Positions 58,571 to 64,000 of a DNA stretch of 64,000 nt are shown here, piece by piece (within the stretch, counting starts at the first letter, position 1; each line of letters begins with the position of its first letter). Under the pieces are notes generated by a model that had not been told where the DNA came from, searched no databases, and was given only the letters and a program-made list of their open reading frames with translations. The translations under genes and the position numbers were made by a program. The stretch is from Nonomuraea rubra (GTDB lineage Bacteria; Actinomycetota; Actinomycetes; Streptosporangiales; Streptosporangiaceae), in assembly GCF_014207985.1 (NCBI RefSeq), contig NZ_JACHMI010000001.1, positions 8,787,001 through 8,851,000 on the forward strand, read 5' to 3'.

Positions 58571-59197
58571 GTGCTCATCGCACACCCCGAAAACCATCGC
58601 CTGCCCGCGACCTTCATCCCAGGATCGCCAGGCATCGACGTCGCAGCAGCCGAACAGGCCGCCGCAGCCCTTCTCACGGCCATCGGCGTGAGCGACGGCA
58701 GTGAGGCCGCCGACCGGACACCGGCTCGGATGGTGGCCGGGCTGGCCGAACTGCTCAACTGCCCGGCTTGGGAGTTCACCACCTTCCCCAACCGGGAAGG
58801 GCAGCACGAGCTGGTGCTGGCGCGCGACGTGCCGTTCACCTCGCTGTGTGCGCACCATCTGCTTCCGTTCTCAGGGGTCGCGCACGTCGGCGTGCTGCCC
58901 GCTGCTCGGATCGCCGGTCTGTCGAAGCTGGCCCGGGCCGTGGAGGCCTTCGCGGCGCGCATGCAGGTACAGGAGGAGCTCGGTCAGCAGATCGCGGCTT
59001 TCCTGGAGGAGCGGCTGGAATGCCGCGGGGTGGGTGTCGTCCTGGCGGCCGAGCATCTGTGCATGACCAGGCGCGGAGTTCGTGCTCAGGGTGCTGAGAC
59101 GGTCACGATCGCCTGCCGAGGTGATCTGCGGGACGATCCCGGCGCTCGCGCGGAGTTCCTGCAACTCGCCGCACCACAGACGCGGAGAGCCGCATGA
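58571..59197 (+). CDS. folE: GTP cyclohydrolase I (FolE)
   Basis: A 208-residue FolE, converting GTP to dihydroneopterin triphosphate, first step of folate and of 7-deazapurine synthesis. The zinc and active-site block is FTSLCAHHLLPFSGVAHVG with Cys93 and the histidine pair; AAEHLCMTRRGVRAQGAETV holds Cys164. The GTG start at 58571 follows GGAGG. The gene overlaps queD by 4 bases, so in this cluster it feeds deazapurine production rather than folate, for which a second copy should exist elsewhere in the genome. Confidence 0.93.
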   Translation: MLIAHPENHRLPATFIPGSPGIDVAAAEQAAAALLTAIGVSDGSEAADRTPARMVAGLAELLNCPAWEFTTFPNREGQHELVLARDVPFTSLCAHHLLPFSGVAHVGVLPAARIAGLSKLARAVEAFAARMQVQEELGQQIAAFLEERLECRGVGVVLAAEHLCMTRRGVRAQGAETVTIACRGDLRDDPGARAEFLQLAAPQTRRAA

Positions 59198-59565
59198 CCT
59201 TCCGTATCGGCAAGCGATTCACCTTCGAGGCCGCCCACCAGCTGGCCGGCCTGCCCGAGGGACACAAGTGCGGCCGCCTGCATGGCCACTCCTACACCGT
59301 CGAGGTGGTGGTGACGGCCACCGAGCTGACCGGTCCCGGCTTCGTCGCCGACTTCGCCGACCTCGCTCCGGTCAAGCAGCATCTGGCTGAGCACTTCGAC
59401 CACCAAGCGCTCAACACCGGTCTCGACGTGGAGCCGACCAGCGAGAACCTCGCTCGATGCCTGTTCGAGTGGTGCGCCACGAACCTCCCGCTGCCCACGA
59501 CCGCAGCTCTCGAAGCGGTCCGGGTCAGCGAAACGCCCGCCACCTGGGCCGAATACCGACCCTGA
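59194..59565 (+). CDS. queD: 6-carboxytetrahydropterin synthase (QueD)
   Basis: A 123-residue QueD/PTPS-family enzyme. It has FEAAHQL with His15 and HKCGRLHGHSYTVEVVV with the catalytic Cys26 and metal-binding His30 and His32. VADFADL and FDHQALN follow, and PTSENLARCLFEW near the end. It converts dihydroneopterin triphosphate into 6-carboxy-5,6,7,8-tetrahydropterin. Translation is coupled to folE (ATGA overlap). The next gene is 58 bases downstream. Confidence 0.94.
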   Translation: MTFRIGKRFTFEAAHQLAGLPEGHKCGRLHGHSYTVEVVVTATELTGPGFVADFADLAPVKQHLAEHFDHQALNTGLDVEPTSENLARCLFEWCATNLPLPTTAALEAVRVSETPATWAEYRP

Positions 59566-59623
59566 CCCAGGGGCTTCCCCCCGGACGCGTAACCCGCATC
59601 TCGATCCCACCGAGAGGAAACCC

Positions 59624-60427
59624 ATGTCCGCCGACCTGCTGCCGATCGCCATCCCGACCGGACAGCGGCCCGCTCCGATCGCCGAACTGTTCTACTCCTT
59701 CCAGGGCGAAGGAGTGAACCTCGGCCGTCGCGCCCTCTTCGTCCGCTTCCTGGGCTGCAACCTGACCTGCGGCTACACCGACGCGCCGACCAGCCGTCAC
59801 AGTCCAGCGCAAGGCTCGATGCTGTGCGACACCGAATACACCTGGAACAGCGCCAAGCACGACCTCTCCGCAGGTGCACGACATTTGACACCACAGGCGA
59901 TCTGGGACGAGCTGATCCAACTCGACCCCACCACGGCCGACCCGACCCTCCCCCCGATCGACCTGATCGTCATCACCGGCGGGGAACCGCTCCTCCACAA
60001 AGACGCCGTCCTGCACCTCGCGCACCAGGCCCGGCTTGCCGACCGGCACGTCGAGATCGAGACGAACGCGACGATCAAGCCCGGCCCCGACCTGGTCGCC
60101 GCGGGCGTGGCCTTCAACGCCGGCCTCAAACTCGCCAGCTCCGCGGTGCCGCGCAAGAAGCGCATCAAACCGGACGCTATCAGGCAGCTCGAAGCAAGCG
60201 GCCGAGCCAGATGGAAGTTCGTCGTCAGCACTGTGGACGACCTGGCGGAGGTCGCCACACTTCAGGCTGAGTTCGGGCTCACCGAGATCTGGCTGAGCCC
60301 CGAGGGCACCACCCCCGAGCGCGTGATGGAGCACATGCGCATGGCCGCGGCCCCCGCGCTTCAGCACGGCTGGAACCTGACCACCCGTGAGCACGTGCTG
60401 ATCTGGGGCGGTCAGCGTGCCAGGTAG
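59624..60427 (+). CDS. queE: 7-carboxy-7-deazaguanine synthase (QueE), unusual cysteine spacing
   Basis: A 267-residue radical SAM enzyme. LFYSFQGEGVNLGRRALFVR and FLGCNLTCGY are standard for QueE, as are IVITGGEPLLHKDAV and HVEIETNATIKP. The cluster loop is not: Cys45 and Cys49 are in the normal C-x3-C, but the third cysteine (Cys68, in CDTEYTW) is 18 residues further, not 2, so about 16 residues are inserted. The remainder matches QueE. It should make 7-carboxy-7-deazaguanine. Overlaps the TGT-like gene by 11 bases. Confidence 0.88.
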   Translation: MSADLLPIAIPTGQRPAPIAELFYSFQGEGVNLGRRALFVRFLGCNLTCGYTDAPTSRHSPAQGSMLCDTEYTWNSAKHDLSAGARHLTPQAIWDELIQLDPTTADPTLPPIDLIVITGGEPLLHKDAVLHLAHQARLADRHVEIETNATIKPGPDLVAAGVAFNAGLKLASSAVPRKKRIKPDAIRQLEASGRARWKFVVSTVDDLAEVATLQAEFGLTEIWLSPEGTTPERVMEHMRMAAAPALQHGWNLTTREHVLIWGGQRAR

Positions 60428-61250
60428 CCGCACCCCGTTGCACGGCATCAGCTTCTCCGTCATCGCTCCCGCCGCCTATCTGCGGGAGTTCGTCGCTCAG
60501 ACGCCCGCCACGGTCCACCACGTGGCGGCCCAGCGCGTCCTGCTCGATCCGGCCTACCGGGCGTTCTTCCTCGAAGAGGAACGCCGCGGCGCCACGATCA
60601 TCCTCGACAACGGCGTCTTCGACCTGGGCCAGTCGCTCAAGCCGTGCGAGCTCCTCCGAGCCGCCCGAGCGGTGAACGCCGCAGAGATCATCCTGCCGGA
60701 TGTCATCGGTGACGCCTCCGCCACCATGCGCGCCAGCGACCTGGCGGCGGCACAGATCCTCGACCTGAGCGAAAAGTTCCGGCTGTGCGCGGTCGTCCAG
60801 GCCGCCACCGACGAGGACTGGCACCGCTGCTACGACCACTTCATCACGCGCGACTACGTCGGCGCGATCGCCTTCCCCGCCTCCCGTGGCAAGGAGCCAA
60901 GCCGCGCGCTTTCCAAGAACCGCCTCACCGCAACAGAGCACCTCGAAGCCCACGGCATGGTCGACCCCGGACGGATCTACCGGCTGCTGGGCCTGGGCCG
61001 GACCGGTCATCTGGAGCTCTTCGAACAACGCCGGCACGAATGGATCAGCTCGGTCGACGCCGCCGCGCCGGTCCTGCTCGGCGCCATGGGCATCCGCATG
61101 CTGCCCGACGGACCCTACGAGAAGATCCGGACTCCGCGCGTCGAGACCGTGCAACACATCGAACCGGGCCGGTTCTCATTGATCAAAGACAACATCAAGG
61201 CCGTCCGGTACGCCACCGGCTGCCCCATCGAGATCCGGACACCCACATGA
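60417..61250 (+). CDS. TGT/DpdA-like TIM-barrel protein
   Basis: A 277-residue protein with similarity in layout to the tRNA-guanine transglycosylase superfamily and the DNA-modifying DpdA proteins. GATIILDNGVFDLGQSLKPC is in the position of the catalytic-acid loop, AAEIILPDVIGDASATM follows as the second acidic region, and GAIAFPASRGKEPSRA is a later loop. No C-x-C-x2-C zinc site is visible, and the protein is shorter than bacterial TGT. It starts with GTG inside queE and ends ATGA-overlapped with the next gene. It may exchange a base in nucleic acid for a 7-deazapurine, or use another acceptor. Confidence 0.7.
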   Translation: MPGSRTPLHGISFSVIAPAAYLREFVAQTPATVHHVAAQRVLLDPAYRAFFLEEERRGATIILDNGVFDLGQSLKPCELLRAARAVNAAEIILPDVIGDASATMRASDLAAAQILDLSEKFRLCAVVQAATDEDWHRCYDHFITRDYVGAIAFPASRGKEPSRALSKNRLTATEHLEAHGMVDPGRIYRLLGLGRTGHLELFEQRRHEWISSVDAAAPVLLGAMGIRMLPDGPYEKIRTPRVETVQHIEPGRFSLIKDNIKAVRYATGCPIEIRTPT

Positions 61251-62347
61251 CGAGCCCGACACTCATCGATCACGCGTCCGAGCAAAGGGCTCTCGCAGCA
61301 TCCCCCATCGACTTCTACCGGCACACCATGAACACTGCGAGCCTGCTGCGCTACCTCAAGATCAAGGTCCATCACCTGATCCAGGACTACGACTGGGCCC
61401 GCATCTCGGTCGTCGCCGGCTACGACCGCCACTGCCTGATCTCAGCCCACGAGAAGAACGACAAGCTGTTCAACTGGCAACGCCCCACCGCACAAGTCCA
61501 AGGCACCCACCTGATCATCAAGTGCTTCCCCGGCGTGGACTACGTCCACCACTACGCCCTCATCATCGCGACCTACCTGAACATGGTCGGCCGCTACCGC
61601 GGCCAAGTCGACTACACGCTCCCCTCCGAACACACCTGCCGGGCCGCCGTCGACCGGCTGGACATCGACGCCTCGGCAGACGACCTCATCGTCGTCGGCT
61701 GGGGCCTCGAACGGTTCGCCAACGCCACCACCTGGACCCACGGCCCCGGCCACGCCTGGCAACGCACCAACGTCGACGGACGGCGCGTGCTCTACCTCGG
61801 CTACCTGCACAGCATCTGGGGCGACGTGGCCGGCCGCGTCGTAGCCCGCCTGGCCGCCCTGGGCGCCCGCCGCATCGTCTACGTCGGCAAGGTCGGCTCT
61901 CTCGACCCGCACATCGCACCGAACACCTGCCTGGCCACCGGCCACACCAGCGTCCTGCCCGACGGCCGCGTGACCTGGCCGGACTTCTTCGGCGACCTCG
62001 CCGCAGGCCAACCGGACGTCCGCTCCGGCACCCACGTCACCTCGCCCTCCATCCTGTTCGAGGACACCAACTGGCTGGCCCGCCAGCACGGCCACCACTT
62101 CGTCGACCCGGAGATCGGCCACATGGGACGCGCCGCCCACACCTCCGGCATCGAGTTCGGCTATCTCCACGTCGTCTCCAACAACCTGGCCCGCCCCTAT
62201 CCCGCCGACCTGTCCAACGAACGACTTCCCACCGTCATCGAACAGCGGGCCGTCCTCCTCGACCGCATCCACGAGATCATCCGGCTCCGGCTACGGAGCA
62301 TGCCCACGACACGAACCAGCGAAGGAACCAACGCGTGCACATCCTGA
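61247..62347 (+). CDS. Nucleoside phosphorylase-like protein
   Basis: A 366-residue protein of uncertain type. The segment RIVYVGKVGSLDPHIAPNTC then LATG resembles the base-binding loop of the nucleoside phosphorylase/nucleosidase family, and DPEIGHMGRAAHTSGIEFGY then LHVVSNNLA resembles the ME-x-A ribose-binding and late strand region. It would add or remove a sugar from a base, which fits the step after QueE. ATG start at 61247, coupled to the TGT-like gene. The N-terminal 130 residues have no clear family match. Confidence 0.58.
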   Translation: MTSPTLIDHASEQRALAASPIDFYRHTMNTASLLRYLKIKVHHLIQDYDWARISVVAGYDRHCLISAHEKNDKLFNWQRPTAQVQGTHLIIKCFPGVDYVHHYALIIATYLNMVGRYRGQVDYTLPSEHTCRAAVDRLDIDASADDLIVVGWGLERFANATTWTHGPGHAWQRTNVDGRRVLYLGYLHSIWGDVAGRVVARLAALGARRIVYVGKVGSLDPHIAPNTCLATGHTSVLPDGRVTWPDFFGDLAAGQPDVRSGTHVTSPSILFEDTNWLARQHGHHFVDPEIGHMGRAAHTSGIEFGYLHVVSNNLARPYPADLSNERLPTVIEQRAVLLDRIHEIIRLRLRSMPTTRTSEGTNACTS

Positions 62348-63024
62348 CCGGCGCACCCGGCAAGCTCATCACGGTGACCGGCATCGACGGCGCCGGCAAA
62401 TCAACGCTGGCCGCCGCCCTCCACACGGCGCTCAAGGACGCCAACAAGAACGCGATCCTCGTCGGCAAGCACACCACCGAGGTCCCGATGAGCGCCGAGC
62501 TATCCGCCTACGTGGACAGCGTCAACACGGTCGTCTACCGCCGCGATCCGACCGTGGGCGCCGCCTGCGGCAATCACTACTGGCTCTGCGCTCTGGCCGC
62601 CTGGTACGCCCTCCAGGACCGGCTGATCATCCAGCCTGCCCTGCGAGCGGGGGTCCACGTCATCCTCGACAATGCCCACCACAAGATCCTCGCCCGCTAC
62701 GCCGTCTGTCCCGACGTCCCCACCGACCTGGCCCGCCAGCTCTTCGCCCGCCTCACCCCGCCCGACCTCATCCTGTTCCTCCGCATCAGTGCCGATGAGG
62801 CCCTACGCCGACGCAACGGCGACTTCACCGCCCTGGAGGCAGGCCGCATCGGCTCCACCAGCGAGGCGTTCGTCTCCTACCAAACGGACGTCACCGAGGA
62901 ACTGCGCCGGCAGGCGACCGATGCGACCTGGGCATCCATGGACGTCACTCACAAGGACGCGGACGCCGTCCTGGCCGAGACGATCACGCTACTGTCCGAA
63001 CGCCTCGACATCCAGATTCCCTGA
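62335..63024 (+). CDS. dTMP-kinase-like nucleotide kinase
   Basis: A 229-residue P-loop kinase. VTGIDGAGKSTLAAALH (about residues 15-31) is a thymidylate-kinase-type Walker A. DNAHHKILARYAVC is where the DRY/DRH motif is normally found. PDLILFLRISADEALRRRNG is the lid-associated block. It is co-transcribed and overlaps the previous gene by 13 bases. Its position suggests that it phosphorylates a modified nucleoside or nucleotide made by the cluster; a housekeeping Tmk should be elsewhere. Confidence 0.82.
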   Translation: MHILTGAPGKLITVTGIDGAGKSTLAAALHTALKDANKNAILVGKHTTEVPMSAELSAYVDSVNTVVYRRDPTVGAACGNHYWLCALAAWYALQDRLIIQPALRAGVHVILDNAHHKILARYAVCPDVPTDLARQLFARLTPPDLILFLRISADEALRRRNGDFTALEAGRIGSTSEAFVSYQTDVTEELRRQATDATWASMDVTHKDADAVLAETITLLSERLDIQIP

Positions 63025-63038
63025 ATCAGGAAGGCCGC

Positions 63039-63959
63039 ATGCAGCTCGAACCCGACCGGCGATACCTGTGGCACGGCGTCACCTGGGCCACCGGCAGGCC
63101 CACCCTTCTCCTGGCGGACACCACGACCGGCACCCTCGGGCAGATCGAGGTCGTCGGGCGGCACCTGGGGCTGAAGGTGGTCGACTCGGCCCGATTCTGC
63201 ACCAGCCGCTACGCCTTCACCGACACCGTCCATGTCGTGCCCCTGTCCTGCCCGCAGCAGGCCCTCGCCGAGCGCGGCGGCCAATGCGCCAACTGCCTGG
63301 AGCGGGACGACTTCCGTTTCGCCCACCAGATCCACCAGGGCGGTCACACCCCACCAGCCCTCGCCGCTTACATGGCTCAACCCCACTGGCTCTACATCGC
63401 CACCTTCGCCAACGCGGTCAGCAAGGTCGGAACGGCGGCGGCCTCCCGTCGCAAGTCCCGGCTGGATGAGCAAGGCCCGATCCGCGCCACCTACCTCGCC
63501 CAGGCACCGGACGGGCGCGCTGTTCGTCACCTGGAAGACGCCCTCAGTCGTGAACTCGGCCTCACCCAGGCCATCCGTGCCACGGCAAAACTCGCGGCGC
63601 TGGTCTCCTTCGATCCCGGCCACGTCGATGACGCACATGCGAAGGCCGTCGACCAGGCGATCACCACGCTGGCCGCCCTCGGGATAGCTTCCGAACGCGA
63701 GGCATGGCTGCCATCGGCCGAGAGCTGTGCCGTGCGTGACCCCCGACGCTCACCAGAACGAGCCCTCTACCCCCATGACCTACGTACCGGCGAGCACGGG
63801 TTCAGCATCGAAGCCTGCTCCGGACCGCACGCCCTGGCACGGCTGTCAGCCGGAGACGAGATCCTCTACGTCCTCGACCTCAACGCGCTCAAGGGGCACC
63901 GCGTCTTGATCGGCAACTACGCCTCGCCACCGACCACCGTCCAAGAATCGCTCTTCTGA
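63039..63959 (+). CDS. DUF2797-family protein
   Basis: A 306-residue protein. QCANCLERDDFRFAHQIHQG, PHWLYIATFANAVSKVGTAA and a later QGPIRATYLAQAPDGRAV match the DUF2797 pattern (Cys pair, then KVG strand and QG motif). Function is unknown. It is the last gene of the cluster and ends 41 bases before the window edge, so more genes of the cluster may follow. Confidence 0.75.
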   Translation: MQLEPDRRYLWHGVTWATGRPTLLLADTTTGTLGQIEVVGRHLGLKVVDSARFCTSRYAFTDTVHVVPLSCPQQALAERGGQCANCLERDDFRFAHQIHQGGHTPPALAAYMAQPHWLYIATFANAVSKVGTAAASRRKSRLDEQGPIRATYLAQAPDGRAVRHLEDALSRELGLTQAIRATAKLAALVSFDPGHVDDAHAKAVDQAITTLAALGIASEREAWLPSAESCAVRDPRRSPERALYPHDLRTGEHGFSIEACSGPHALARLSAGDEILYVLDLNALKGHRVLIGNYASPPTTVQESLF

Positions 63960-64000
63960 CCACGACCGCAGCCCGCAATGCACCCACACCAGCCCATACG

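Overview
The window is GC-rich DNA (codon third positions mostly G/C, many GTG starts and a few TTG starts, 4-base ATGA/GTGA gene overlaps) from an actinomycete. Gene content (zinc-free ribosomal protein paralogues, an MRF-like CobW protein, STAS/HATPase switch proteins, an SSI-type protease inhibitor, SARP/BTAD and XRE-TPR regulators, an actinobacterial conjugative element) fits a filamentous genus such as a member of the Streptosporangiales. This assignment is an inference. No rRNA, tRNA or CRISPR array was seen.

Layout. (1) 1-16.6 kb is a metal-starvation island: the end of a FecCD permease with its FecE ATPase and FecB lipoprotein, two exporter-fold ABC half-transporters, a minus-strand operon of zinc-independent ribosomal proteins (L33, L31, L28, S14, L32), a divergent MRF-like gene with S18, an MFS permease, a Cys-rich protein, a methyltransferase, a Fur-family regulator, and a complete Opp/Nik-type ABC importer. 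A shared 13-base core, GA[AT]AA[CT]CATT[AG]TC, lies in front of the ribosomal operon, the regulator and the Opp-type importer, so these are read as one Zur regulon. (2) 16.6-19.2 kb is gene debris: an MFS fragment, a broken transposase, and an XRE regulator with a nonsense codon that the transposase cuts. (3) About 19.2-44 kb is an integrative/conjugative-type accessory region: an HTH protein and a DNA-methyltransferase pair, two STAS proteins, a plus-strand type IV secretion block (pilin, VirB6/TrbL-like, PrgI, VirB4, VirD4-type coupling protein, replication-relaxation protein, NlpC/P60 hydrolase, GIY-YIG-like protein), then a convergent minus-strand block of ParB-like, DUF932, HTH and three mutually related WW-motif proteins, a duplicated-domain protein, and a HATPase. 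(4) 44-49.4 kb holds a hypothetical protein, a flavin monooxygenase, a membrane-anchored BTAD regulator, an SSI-family inhibitor and a truncated exported protein. (5) 49.36-52.85 kb is a nested transposon: an IS256-type element interrupted by an ISAzo13-type element with a 3-bp target duplication. (6) 53.4-57.1 kb holds a DUF6624 protein, an MFS transporter, an FxLD-type methyltransferase and a duplicated RyR-like small protein. (7) 57.1-63.96 kb is the most interesting block. An XRE-TPR regulator faces, across a perfect 22-bp palindrome, a tightly packed set of genes: folE, queD, queE, a TGT/DpdA-like TIM-barrel protein, a nucleoside-phosphorylase-like protein, a dTMP-kinase-like protein and a DUF2797 protein. 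FolE, QueD and QueE should make 7-carboxy-7-deazaguanine. No QueC is present in the window, and the three following genes look suited to handling a base, a nucleoside and a nucleotide. I propose this as a candidate 7-deazapurine nucleoside or nucleic-acid modification system with an altered QueE cluster loop.
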